From assembly GCA_039583875.1 (NCBI GenBank), contig CM077147.1, positions 108,112,124 through 108,176,123 on the forward strand: 64,000 nucleotides of DNA, given 5' to 3'. The DNA comes from Platanthera guangdongensis. Taxonomy: Eukaryota > Streptophyta > Magnoliopsida > Asparagales > Orchidaceae. Both the position numbers and the translations under genes were made by a program. Positions 54,108 to 64,000 of this stretch are shown piece by piece (within the stretch, counting starts at the first letter, position 1; the number at the start of each line of letters is the position of its first letter). Under the pieces are notes generated by a model. That model saw nothing but the letters and a program-made list of their open reading frames with translations. It searched no databases and was not told the DNA's origin.

Positions 54108-54990
54108 TTTATTCCTTAGCCAACAGGGTGGATGGAATGAACTCATCTTGAGTGGAAACATCTGAATGCTTCCCCTCAACTATATCATTATTTTTGGAGG
54201 AACATCATTCTTTTCCAAAACTGTATTTTACTCAGCTGATTCAGCCGATCTTACTGAAGTTTAACCTAGCAAGTTAGAGTGATTAACTACTATCTATCCA
54301 TCTAACATTGCTAAAGATATACTTTAACAACAAGGTAGATGGACCACATTATGATTTGTAAACAAAAAATGTAGCAGTCGTAACTTAATTTTGAAAGATT
54401 TGAACTTAGCCTCATCCAATGATTTAGTGAAGGTATCCGCAACTTGATTGTCAGTGGGGACAAATTCAAGGCACATGACTTCACTTTCTACATGTTCTTT
54501 AATAAAAAAGATATCTAATTTCTATTAGCTTAGTAATGCTATATGAGACAGAATTCTTAGTAATAAAAATCGCACTGGATGAGCCACATTATAAGGGTGA
54601 GTGACTTACCTTGTGATTGTAGTTCTGTAGCTGATGTTGTATCCATAGAAGTTGTGCACAACAACACCAACTGTCTCCTGGTTCACAAACATCTTCATTT
54701 TTGTCCCTTGCAGATACTCTAATGAATGTTCTTTGGCAACAACATTATCTTTGTTAGACTCAGAGGAGTCAATGTTATACACTGTATCTTGAGTAGGGAG
54801 TTCAGAGTGAATCTCCCCCTCAACCTCAGCATTGTCCTTAGAGACAATATGTTCTTCTGTAGAGCTATTCTGAACCTTTTCTGTAACTGTTGCAGGAGCT
54901 TGTCCTGAATATCAGACTAAACTTGCTCCCCCTCAATAGGAGCATTTATCTTCTCAGTCTATAACTCCTTTATTAACCTGCAGAGATTAA
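54108..54990 (-). pseudogene. Element C region after pol: duplicated RNase H piece and acidic stretch
   Basis: At 54385-54680 the minus strand gives a strongly decayed copia RNase H C-terminus with many stops (an ISYRTT-like start; EVMCLEFVPTDNQVADTFTK; SLDEAKFK). At 54690-54960 it gives an acidic Ser/Glu-rich stretch (EHSLEYLQGTKMKM, DSSESNKDN) like the linkers of copia pol or the extra gene. A proper RNase H for this element lies at 55040-55600, so this is a second one, from rearrangement or from another element. No frame is intact. Confidence 0.5.
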
Positions 54991-55039
54991 TACTACATGC
55001 AACAAAAATGCATGAAGATATACTATAACTAGACTAAGT

Positions 55040-56597
55040 TCATTATACCCAATTCAAATTTAAAGGTGTTGAACTTGGCTTCATCTAGTGGCTTTGTAAA
55101 AATATCAGCCACTTGCTTGTTTGTGGAGACAAACTCAAGTTTGATGTTCTCACATTACACATGCTCTCTAATGAAATGATACCTAATCTCTATGTGCTTA
55201 GTCCTGCTATGAGAAACTGGATTCCTTGCAATAGAGAGCGCACTAATAGAATCACAAAACATTGAAGTTCTACTTAGCTTGAGATTGTAATCCTAGAGCT
55301 GATGCTAGATCAATAGTAACTGTGTACAACAACTTCCAGTTGAGATGTACTCTGATTCAACTATTGAGATAACAACACCTGTTTGCTTCTTGCTGCTACA
55401 AGAGACCACTCTTCCTCCTAAAAACTTACAGGTGCCAGAGGTGCTTTTCCTGCCTTCTCTACAACATGCAAAGTCTGCATCTTAATACCATGTTAGTTCA
55501 AAGTCATTATTCATAGGGTACCATAAACCAAGATCAGGTATACCCTTGAGATATCTCAAAATTCTTTTAGTTGTAGAATAATGAGATTCCTTGGGCTTGC
55601 CTAGTATCTAGCATAAACACATATAACATACATAATGTCTGGCCTACTAACAGTAAGGTAGAGGAGGGAGCCAATTATGTCTCTATACAAGGTTTCATCA
55701 ACAAGTTTCCCAGTTTCATCCTTGTCTATTGGCACACTTGAACCCATAAGAGTTTTCATTATGGAGGCACTCTCCACTCCAAATTTTTTAATCAACTCCT
55801 TGATGAACTTAGACTGAGAGATGGATAGTCCATCCTCTGATTGTCTAACTTGGAGGCCCAAGAAATACTTGAGTTCATCCATACTGCTCATCTCAAACTG
55901 CCCTTGCATAAATTTGGCAAACTTTTTGTGGAGGTCATCATTAATAAACCCAAATATTATGTAATCTACATAAATTTGGACTAGAATGTTCTTACCCTTG
56001 ACTTCCCTTAGGAATAATATCTTGTATATCTTTCCACTTGAGAATTTATTCTCAATGAGAAAGCTAGACGGGATTTCATACCATGCCCTAGGGGCTTGCT
56101 TCAACTAATATAAAACTTTTTAAGCCTAAAAATATAATCAGGAAAGTTAGATTTAACAAAACTTGAGGGCTGCTCAACATAAACCTCTTCTTTTAGGTCA
56201 CCATTTAGGAAGGCTGACTTTACATCCATTTGGTAGACTTTGAATCCGTTATGTACAACATATGCAAGGAATAGTCTTATGGCTTCCAATCTAGCTACTG
56301 GTGCAAAGGTTTGATCAAAATTAATATCATCCTCTTATCTGTATCCCTTGACCACCAATCTTGCTTTATTATTTATTATAACACCATTTTCATTAAGCTT
56401 ATTCATGTAGATCCACTTGGTTCTAATGATGTTATGTCCTTATGGTCTAGGAACTAGCTTCCAGACCATGCATCTCTTGAACTGGTTAAGTTCTTCTTGC
56501 ATTACCACAATCCAAAATGGGTCGATGTTGTCATCTTTAAAACTTTAGGTTCAACTTGAGATAAAAAACGGGAGTACATAGCAACACAGAGGCTTCT
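55040..56597 (-). pseudogene. Reverse transcriptase and RNase H of element C pol, degenerate
   Basis: RT blocks are [20 protein letters not shown] and [20 protein letters not shown] (56101-56289), then QIYVDYIIFGFINDD and LGLQVRQSEDGLSISQSKF (55601-56104). The catalytic box reads YVDY instead of YVDD, so it is inactive. RNase H follows at 55040-55560 with stops. At 56597 the linker upstream of RT is interrupted by the CRM element. Confidence 0.82.
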
Positions 56598-57792
56598 TGA
56601 TGCAGGATACATCCCTCGACGAACCGCAATGAACAAACGACACCGAATTACTCTCTCTTATTCCAATTCTACGCTCGCATAGCAAAAAGCAGCACTCCCG
56701 ATTTTGCGATATTATTATTCTGATGCTAACACATGAGTTTGCCACACCCTTAGAGATCAAATAGAGGGTATGGGCCAATAACCACTCAAGCAAAAAAGAT
56801 CTACTCGATTCGGTCGAGCGAGTGTTGTACCAACAAAAATCCACCGAAAAATAACGATTCAGAAAAAGGTAGATCTTTCCCAACAAAAAAACGAGGTCCG
56901 CCAATCCTCATGAATTTAAATAGATTAAAAGAAAACTACAAAATTGTTTGGATCAAAACCACGATGAAAGCAAAGTTCGCAATCAACACCAAAGTAAACC
57001 ACCACAAGATTTATTTAGAGGGAATCTCATAAAGGTAGAAATTTCATTACCCAATCGAAAGATGTTTACGATGAATGATTCGCTCTTCTATGGTCCCGTC
57101 GGAGTCATGCCAAATGGAGAGAAACTCGTCTGCCTTCCTTACTTCACGCCGGAGAAGGTTGCTCGTCACCAGAGTGGTTGACCTTGGCCGAAATCCACCA
57201 AGAGGGGGAGTTGGTGGTTGGCCGAACCCTAGATTGGGAATCCTTTTTTATGGCCGACCTCTTCAAGGGGAAGTATCCTTTGATTTGTTGAACGTAGTTG
57301 GAGAGGAGAAGCAATTTTGTGGGTGATAAGAGAGGTGGGATGAGAGGAAGGAGTTGTGGCCGAAATCCACAAAGAGGGGGAGGGGAGTGGATGGCAGTCA
57401 AGAAGGAGAGGAAGAGGGAAAATTCTCAATCAAAATTAGGTTTTCAATTTATCATTCAATAATCCCATAAACCAACCACACAAAGCCTTATATAAGGCTA
57501 ACAAAAATCCGGGCTATATGCAGCCCAACTAAAATAACAAATGGCTAAAGATAGGCCAAAATTAAAACAAGAATCTAGATAAACACAGTCCAGATCTAAA
57601 AACAAATAAACAAGGAAAAATAAACAAAAGCAAGATAAATATAAAGAGGACATCTTGCGCCGAGGATAGAGGTTGTAGCATCGGTCAACAATGTTTCAGC
57701 GACGCCGCAAGTCTTTGATTGGAGAGGGCGGGGGATCTTTCGTAAGCATGTCGTCACCATCATCAACATGCCTGGGATCGTCATCTCCATCA
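56598..57792 (-). repeat. 3' LTR of the CRM-like element (1195 bp)
   Basis: On the minus strand it starts TGATGGAGATGACG at 57792 and ends ATCCTGCATCA at 56598, with matching TGATG/CATCA ends. The mate is outside the window. A phrase around GGCCGAAATCCAC-AAGAGG occurs twice (57183 and 57359). Confidence 0.72.
57487..57494 (-). promoter_or_regulatory. Possible TATA box of the CRM LTR
   Basis: The minus strand reads TATATAAG inside the palindrome AGCCTTATATAAGGCT, about 300 bp into the LTR. Confidence 0.4.
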
Positions 57793-57806
57793 ATCCTCCC
57801 CCGCTC
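57793..57806 (-). other. Polypurine tract of the CRM-like element
   Basis: The minus strand reads GAGCGGGGGAGGAT before the LTR start TGATGGAG. In CRM elements the coding region commonly runs into this tract, as here. Confidence 0.75.
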
Positions 57807-57807
57807 G

Positions 57808-59354
57808 AAAGGACTCATCACCAATGAGTTGGCTTGAACGTACTAGCGCAAAAGAGCATCATCCAAAAGAGTCACCTTCAATTCAAGTATCTAAGAGTCA
57901 TCGGAGGCCAGACGAACATTCCAGCGAATCAAGTAGCGGCGAATGTCCCCCCTTGGAGTTGTGAGCACTTCATCCTTGATTTTCCTGTCACGCAAAAATG
58001 AGGTCTTGGGTAACCTTAGAAAAACACTAGTCAAAGAAGGAGAAAAGTTTCTACATCAACATTCAACGTACCTACAGTGAATACTGTAGGAGAGAGCGAT
58101 CCAATGATAAGCTCACCCCCAACCCATTAGAAGACACAGTGAACAGAATAAACAGAGAGACAGATAATTCAAGTGGTGGAGAAACATATGACATTAAATT
58201 TGAAACATTGAAAATAAGGGATATACCCCAATTAGTGGGTATCTCAAAAATATATGCGTTTTCTCCTAACTTCTTTAAAATTCGAAAAGAACTGGCTCGC
58301 TGATTCGCCAACTTTTTTATGGAGCCTGAAGGCATCCTTTCAGGGATGAGACACACCAAGACTAAATCATCAACATTAAACTGAGACACTCTCCTATATA
58401 CGTTAGCATGAGATTGATAATCCGTATATTGGGTGGTTAACGTTTCATGAATGTGCTTATGAACATGAAGAGCGAATTCTTTTGCAAAATTATTTGATTT
58501 ATAAGATGCAGGTAACAGAACTAAATCAAGTGGCACCGGTGCTCTATAGACGCGCACGATTTTATTGGGGGATAAGCCCGTGGATCTATTTTTAGAGTTA
58601 TTATACGCAAGCTGAGAGTGGGGAAGAATCAAGTCCTAGGTACCCTTGTGGTTACCCTTTATAAAACAAAGTAAACTACCCAAACTTCTGTTTACTACTT
58701 CTGTTTGCCCATCCGTTTGCGGATGGTAGGCCGAAGAAAACACGAGTTTGACACCCATAAGATTCCATAGGGTCTTCCAAAAATAACACGTATACTTCAC
58801 ATCCCTATCAGTTACAATCATCTTGGGAATGTCTTGATGCGCAACGACTTCTTTAAAATATAATTTTGCAATGTATGACGCATCATCGGTCTTATTACAA
58901 GAGATGAAATAAGCCATCTTCGGGAACTGATCTACTAAAACTAGGATGGAATCATGACGTCTAAAGGTGATGGGTAGACCCAAAATGAAATCCATACTAA
59001 CGTACATCTAAGGAATGGGGGGAATCAGAAGAGGAGTGTAAAAATAGACATTCGTCTTATTGCCCTTAGCTAATTGGCACACATGACAACTCTTCACAAT
59101 TTTGTTTACAATTGATTTGAGACCGGGCCAATGGAACTTATCCTCCACTAACTTATTTGTCTTGTCACGACCAAAATGATCACCTAAACCACCGCTATGT
59201 AATTCCCAAATGATGAAATGGTGTAGGGAAGAACGAGGGATACATAGCTTCGAGTGCTTAAATAGATAGCTGTCTCAAATATAATATGCTGAAATGGAAG
59301 TGGGAGAGTCGCTTTGAGCGGACAAGTAGACTTCTTTGAAATCCGAACAATGAA
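57808..59354 (-). pseudogene. Integrase and C-terminal tail of the CRM-like element, degenerate
   Basis: The core is at 58636-59007: MDFILGLPITFRRHDSILVL, MIVTDRDVKYTCYFWKTLW, SAYHPQTDGQTEVVNRS. The C-terminal domain is at 58072-58632: LPHSQLAYNNSKNRSTGLSP, RRVSQFNVDDLVLVCLIPER, ASSFRILKKLGENAYIFEIP, FNVSNLMSYVSPP. A tail resembling the CRM targeting motif follows near 57830-57960 (RRYLIRWNVRLASDDS, MSPFERGRIDGD) with stops. The zinc-finger part upstream of 59007 is broken. Confidence 0.8.
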
Positions 59355-59355
59355 C

Positions 59356-60006
59356 TTACTCATCCTTAATCCTCTCAAACCCAATGACCTTTACTTCTAC
59401 CATAGACAGTAATAAAGAAACACGACTAAGGGTGTCAGCCACACGATTTAGAGTTCCCTTAAGATGTTTCATTATAAATGTGTACTCCTGTAGATAGGAG
59501 ACCCACTTGGCATGCCGGGGGCTGACTTTGCTTTGAGCGTTGATAAACCTCAAATCATCATGATCAGATTGGATAACAAACTCCTTTGGGAGAAGATAGT
59601 GCCGCCAATGTTGGAGGCAACGAATAACAACGTAAAACTCCCTATCATAATTAGAATAATTTAACTTCGGACCCTCGAGTTTCTCACTAAAATACCTAAT
59701 TGAATGACCCTCCTGACTTAATACACTGCCTATGCCGACCCAAGATGCATCACAAGACAACTCAAAAACCTTATTAAAATCTTGTAACATTACGAGTGGA
59801 GCTTCCGACATCCGTAATTTAATCGTTTCGAACGCTTTGGTAATCGACTTGGTCCAAGTAAAATCACCTTTCTTCTTACATTTTATTATCAGCGCCATAA
59901 TACAACTAAAATCTCGAATGAAGCGATGATAAAAGGTAGCTAAACCATGAAAACTTCTAACATCCCAAATTTTGGTGGGTCCGGCCAATCCTTGATGGCT
60001 TAGACT
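59356..60006 (-). pseudogene. RNase H of the CRM-like element
   Basis: 210 codons are open: VRSFHGLATFYHRFIRDFS, FELSCDASWVGIGSVLSQEG, YDREFYVVIRCLQHWRHYLL, FVIQSDHDDLRF and LKGTLNRVADTLSRVS. The order matches gypsy RNase H with its Asp and Glu sites. It is cut from RT by the solo LTR at 60007-61643. A small frame change lies near 59985. Confidence 0.82.
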
Positions 60007-61643
60007 GAAAGTGATATCAAATATGTTCTGATACCGACAGAAAGTGAAGGATAGATCTTATGTTTACTATAAAGCGGGGGGGGGGGGGGGGGTGAATAGA
60101 GTATTAAAAAAAATTATTCACTGGTTTCTTTTACGGATTAAAAGTATGGCGATATATATGTATATATGAAAAGAAATCACAACATTCAAACATTAAAGTA
60201 AAGGCAATCCAGATGACACAAGAAAATTATAGTGGTTCCCTTAAAACATGGGTACATCCACTCTTCTACCACACGGGTAGGAATCCATTACAGGTTTTTG
60301 ATTAGGTGTCTTGCCACCACAGGTTTTTGTTCAGGTGCCCTGTCACCACAAGATCAATTTTTCTAAGGGAGATCTAGCAACACTTTGAGCTTTTGATCAG
60401 GTGCCCAAAAACCAAACTAAGTCTTTTGATCAGGAGTCTTAACAACCAAAGGGGCTAACTTTTGAAGGGATTTAAAACCCTATAAAAATTTGGAAATAAA
60501 AGAATGATGATGTTCTTCTCTGTCAACAATCTGAGAGAAGACTAGTGGATTGATATGTTGTCAAAGCTCCCCCTGAGTTATAGATCTGATCAGGAGAATG
60601 GAAGCTTTGCTCAGGGTGTAGGTCTTCAATGATGAACTTCTCCTTCCATTATATGTATCGAGTAATTGAACTTTTGATCTCAGATTGGTGATTGTTTGCT
60701 GGAGGAAAATCTAGAGGAAGAAGAATATGGTGAACAAGAAGTTCTTTCTCTATTTATTGTTCTCTGATTGAGATATTCTCTTTCTTCTTCTTCTTGACTT
60801 AGTAAAATTTCTCTATAAATGTTGTGTGTGTATTCTGTATATATGTTAACAATATTCTGAAATTTTCCTTTATATATGACTGCAGATTTGAAATTCAAAT
60901 TTTTTGCATATTCTCTGGGAAATGAAACAACTGTATTTTGTCTTCAATGAATTTCCTCAATTGTCCCAGTAAATATGTCAAGTAATAATTCTGTGAAATC
61001 CTAATTAATGCTGCCAGGAACTGCTATATTCTTGGGAATATTATGAATTAATTATCAGAGTATTATAGTCTTAATACTTGAAATCAATTTGGCTTAGTAG
61101 ATCTGAGAATCTGCAGAGAAGATAGTCGAACAGAATCTGGATGGAGTTAGTCAAACTCAGGAAAGAATTCGTCGACCTGAACTCCAGAATCGTCGAGCTG
61201 ATAAATCATTTTTGTCGAGCTAAGCTCCAAGATCATCGAGCTGAAAATGTACTTGCCAAACTGAGCATCAAGTTCTCCGAGCTAAGAAGGCACATCGTCG
61301 AGCTGAGATCCTGATATATGCTCACAGTTCGTGGACCTGAGCTAGACTTTCGTCGAACTCAACTCAGAGAAGGATATCTGAGTTCATCAATCTGAGACCG
61401 ACGATCGTCGAGCTGAGTTTAGCTATCATCAAATGACTAATTCTGCTATCTTCAAAACTTCCTTGTCTCTTAAGTCTTGAATCTCTGAAGTCTTCTGAAG
61501 TCTTCTGAAGGTAGGTCTCAGTATTCTGACCTAAGTGATTGACCTAAAAACAAACTAGAACTAACAAATGACCCTAGACTATACATGATGGGTCATCAAT
61601 CCTAATAGTGAACCTAGCCCAAATCATAAGTAGGGTTCTAACA
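60007..61643 (-). repeat. Solo copia LTR inside the CRM-like element (1637 bp), third motif array
   Basis: On the minus strand it starts TGTTAGAACCCTAC at 61643 and ends CACTTTCA at 60007. The flanks TAGAC (60002-60006) and TGGAC (61644-61648) match at four of five bases and sit at the RT/RNase H junction of CRM. It shares the CTTTCA end, the G-rich block near 60078-60096 (AGGGGG-TGAATAG type) and the block ATAGTGGTTCCC...GGGTACATCCACT (60229-60266) with SIRE LTRs. No PBS or internal region is kept. Confidence 0.82.
61165..61420 (-). repeat. Array of CGTCGAGCTGAG-type motifs, about 21-bp spacing
   Basis: On the plus strand the TCG or its decayed form falls at about 61173, 61194, 61216, 61237, 61257, 61278, 61299, 61333, 61354, 61388 and 61409. 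Steps are 21, 22, 21, 20, 21, 21, 34, 21, 34 and 21 bp. Copies read GTCGACCTGA, GTCGAGCTGA, ATCGAGCTGA, TCCGAGCTAA and ATCAATCTGA. The array lies 220-480 bp into the LTR. Confidence 0.88.
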
Positions 61644-61648
61644 TGGAC

Positions 61649-62350
61649 CTTCTTAGGGTCGACATATATGCCTTCCGAACTCACAATATGTCCAAGGAAC
61701 TCTACAGACGTCACATAAAACGTACACTTCTTGATATTGACAAATAATTCTTCCATTCTTAGCATGGTAAGTATATTTCTCAAATATGACTCATGATCGA
61801 TCAGAGAAGTACTAAAAATGAGGATATCATACAAATATACCACTATGAATTTTCCCATGAATGGTTGGAAGATTTGAGTCATCATCCTAGAGAAAGTACT
61901 CGGGGCATTGGAAAGCCCAAAGGGAATCACTAACCATTTGTACAGCCCTTCCTTCGATTTAAAAGTCATCTTCCATTCATCTCCCTCCCTAATCCTTATT
62001 TGATGGTAGCCACTCCTAAGATCCAACTCAGAGAAGATCGTGGACCCAGCTAACATATTCAACAAGTCATCCAAGCAAGGGATGGGAAACCTATATTAGA
62101 TCGTAATTTTATTAATAGCCCAGGTATCAACGCACATCCTCCAAGAACCATCTTTCTTGGGGGCTAGTAAAGCTGGTACGGTACAAGGACTCTTGCTATG
62201 GAGGATAAACCCTTTGCTTAGCAAATCCGAAATTTGAGTTTGCAATTCAATGTGTGCGGAGGGGTTAAGCCGATAATAAGGAAGGTTGGGTAAGGAGGAA
62301 CACAGAATGAAATCTATTGCATGTTGGATGTCTCGCATGGGGGGTAACAT
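61649..62350 (-). pseudogene. Reverse transcriptase of the CRM-like element
   Basis: The minus strand has [40 protein letters not shown] (62096-62350), then [40 protein letters not shown] and [13 protein letters not shown] (61574-62074). The catalytic box is YLYD in place of Y-DD, so one aspartate is lost. A stop near 62094 splits the two frames. The 3' end is cut by the solo LTR. Confidence 0.83.
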
Positions 62351-62399
62351 AGGCGGTAGCTCGTCCGGCTACACATCCTCAAACTCTTCTAAAGCTTCC

Positions 62400-63245
62400 T
62401 CAATGCGGGCAGTAAATTCTCAAAAAAGGCTACATCTTACTTTATTTATAGGCAAACTAACGTGTACATGACACCACCTAGAAAAGTATTGTGCGCAAAA
62501 TCCTTCTTACCTAACAGACTTAATGTTTTTTCTCTACCGGAATAAGCATGTCTGTAGAAGGGACGGTAGGATCCTTAGGCAGAGTGGGTTTCAAAATAAT
62601 GTCCTTGTCATTAAATTTGAAGGCATAGGTGTTAACACGTCCAAGGTGAGTAACATCGTGGTCGTAAAGCCACGGACGTCCTAATAGAACACGACATGCA
62701 TCCATGGGGATGACGTCACAGCATATTTTATCCGAATAAGCCATGATGGTTAGGGGAACCAAGCAACACTTCGAAACCAGAAGGGATGTCTTGTTAACCC
62801 ATGCAACCTTATAAGGGTGAGGGTGAGGTTCAGTGGTTAACAACATTTGCGACACCGCATTCTCCGAAATCACGTTCATATAGCTCCCACTATCGATATT
62901 CAATTTGCACCATTTTTCTCCGCTCTTGAAATTTAACGAGAAAATATTTCTCCTATTCCAATCATCTGATGCTCGTGGAGTGGCCAAAATACACCTCATC
63001 ACCATCATATTAATATCATCCTCTATGTCGCTAGGTACACCTTCCGACTCAGATTCTTCGCCTGTCTCAAACACGAGCTCAGCGGACTCAGACGAATTAT
63101 CTAAAAGGGCTAGGAGCTTGGGCTTGGTTGGACACTTGCTAGAATAATGACCCTGAATACCACAAGCAAAACACATAACATTCATCTTGCTAATCCTATC
63201 GATGGGCACTCTCTCACCGGTCGTGCCTTTCAGATTCCTAGCCAT
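62400..63245 (-). pseudogene. Nucleocapsid and protease region of the CRM-like element
   Basis: A 241-codon open frame (62520-63245) begins MARNLKGTTGERVPIDRIS. It contains the CCHC knuckle CFACGIQGHYSSKC (near 63145-63185) and an acidic Ser-rich linker. The protease follows, with active site KLNIDSGSYMNVISENAV (near 62880) and CRVLLGRPWLYDHDVTHLG (near 62680). The protease would cut the polyprotein. The fragment looks intact on its own, but its neighbours on both sides are broken. Confidence 0.82.
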
Positions 63246-64000
63246 AATGACAATGGAGATCGGGTCAGTGGATCCGAACTTGCCCTTATCCTTATGTGTG
63301 GTAGTGGATGTGGTCCTAAGATAGACTTTCCCTTCTAAAAGCTGCAGGATTTGGACTTGAAAGAATTGTGCTTCTCAATATCCAAGGCAACATTAAAGGT
63401 AGTGTTCAAGTCGGTGTGACCATACCATAGTAGTTTACCCTAAATTTTGTGGTTGAGCACGCCCCTTTTGAAACCTAAAGAGGTTGATCTCAGGCATCTC
63501 CCTAACATCGCACTTGACCATCATGTCCTTCAGACGTCTCATGTAATCAACGACTGACATATTCCCTTACCTCAGGGTAGCTAATTCGTCAAACATCTGC
63601 ATCTGATGGTACACAGGGACATACTGATCAGTAACCATGGCTTTCATGCCATCCCAACAATGGGTGGTAAGTCGTTCATCGTACCCAGACACCGTTCCTC
63701 ATTCAGCCAAAATACCTTAGCCTTTCCTAACAGCTTCATCCTCGCAACTCGCACCTTTTGTTCGTCAGTTAGGTTGTGCCACTCGAAATAACACGCCATT
63801 TCTATAACCCAATTTAAGAATAATTGGGGTTCACCTAGTTTGTCATACTATGCGGGTTTGATTCGAACAGCCGTTGTGATATCAAACTCGTACACTGCCT
63901 GGTTATTATGATTAGGTGCACTGGGACATAATCGTTATGATTATTATGATTGTTATTTCCATCGTCACGCTGGCGGGCTGCCTGATTTGGGGCAGTTGCA
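63246..64000 (-). pseudogene. Gag (capsid part) of the CRM-like element, degenerate
   Basis: Minus-strand pieces in several frames fit a CRM capsid region (for example a YVSRRLHETSEGHDGQV-like stretch near 63500-63570) with many stops. It runs off the window. No clear start was found. Confidence 0.5.

Larger units (their letters stand above)
56598..64000 (-). mobile_element. Ty3/gypsy chromovirus, CRM-like, runs off the right end
   Basis: The minus-strand order is gag, protease, RT (right), then RNase H, integrase, C-terminal tail and 3' LTR (left). Block wording such as [39 protein letters not shown] and the tail leading straight into a polypurine tract fit the CRM lineage, which is often found at centromeres. 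It inserted into element C pol. The 5-bp left flank is CTTCT and the right flank is outside the window. A solo LTR splits it at 60007-61643. Confidence 0.8.

Noticed and set aside
56948..57326. Plus-strand frames of 77 and 83 codons in the CRM LTR
   Set aside because: They lie within the LTR on the strand opposite to the element and show no recognisable domain.
469..64000. Endogenous plant pararetrovirus
   Set aside because: Every RT block is followed or preceded by integrase or lies between LTRs with TSDs. No movement-protein-like or caulimovirid coat region was seen.

Overview
The window is plant (angiosperm) nuclear DNA made almost wholly of LTR retrotransposons nested inside one another. 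I see no host gene, tRNA, rRNA or bacterial feature. The plant call rests on the lineages present: SIRE/Maximus-type Ty1/copia, and Tat-, Tekay- and CRM-type Ty3/gypsy. The species cannot be named from this. Bases 1-468 are an assembly gap.

Layout. The base layer is a minus-strand SIRE-like copia (called C). Its 3' LTR survives as pieces at 6637-6737, 19070-19646 and 50681-51583, and its pol remnant lies at 54108-56597. Inserted into C are: a Tat-type gypsy (469-6636, minus); SIRE-A1 (6738-19069, plus, target-site duplication GGATC); SIRE-A2 (19647-50680, minus, TSD GACAT); a solo LTR (52007-54102, plus, TSD AAGAG/TAGAG); and a CRM-type gypsy (56598 to beyond 64000, minus). SIRE-A2 is split by a non-autonomous plus-strand element without gag or pol (called LARD, 24877-43326, TSD GACAC). 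The LARD's left LTR is split by a young Tekay-type gypsy (25553-36547, minus, TSD TCCTT). The CRM element is split by another solo LTR (60007-61643, minus, TSD TAGAC/TGGAC).

Coding content. Gag, protease, integrase, reverse transcriptase and RNase H domains are recognisable in six elements, but every polyprotein carries stops or frameshifts. The best preserved reading frames are Tekay gag (31978-33051), Tekay PR-RT (30411-31652), Tekay integrase plus chromodomain-like tail (28360-29673), and a 595-codon coiled-coil frame of SIRE-A2 (21811-23598). That last frame belongs to the extra gene that SIRE elements carry after pol.

Most interesting signal. The LTRs carry dense arrays of short motifs that differ by family. 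SIRE-A LTRs, and the spacer just before their extra gene, carry the 10-bp palindrome GTGTCGACAC with its centre repeated about every 21 bp. The unrelated Tekay LTR carries the same palindrome at alternating 13- and 21-bp spacing. The solo LTR in CRM has a different motif (around CGTCGAGCTGAG), again at 21 and 34 bp. Family C LTRs instead carry serial hairpins (GTTGAGTGAA / TTCACTCAAC) on a related LTR backbone. Decayed copies mostly show CpG to TpG or CpA changes. I propose that these are binding arrays for a sequence-specific factor, possibly the extra SIRE protein, in a system comparable to the VANC/VANDAL anti-silencing pair. This is inference.
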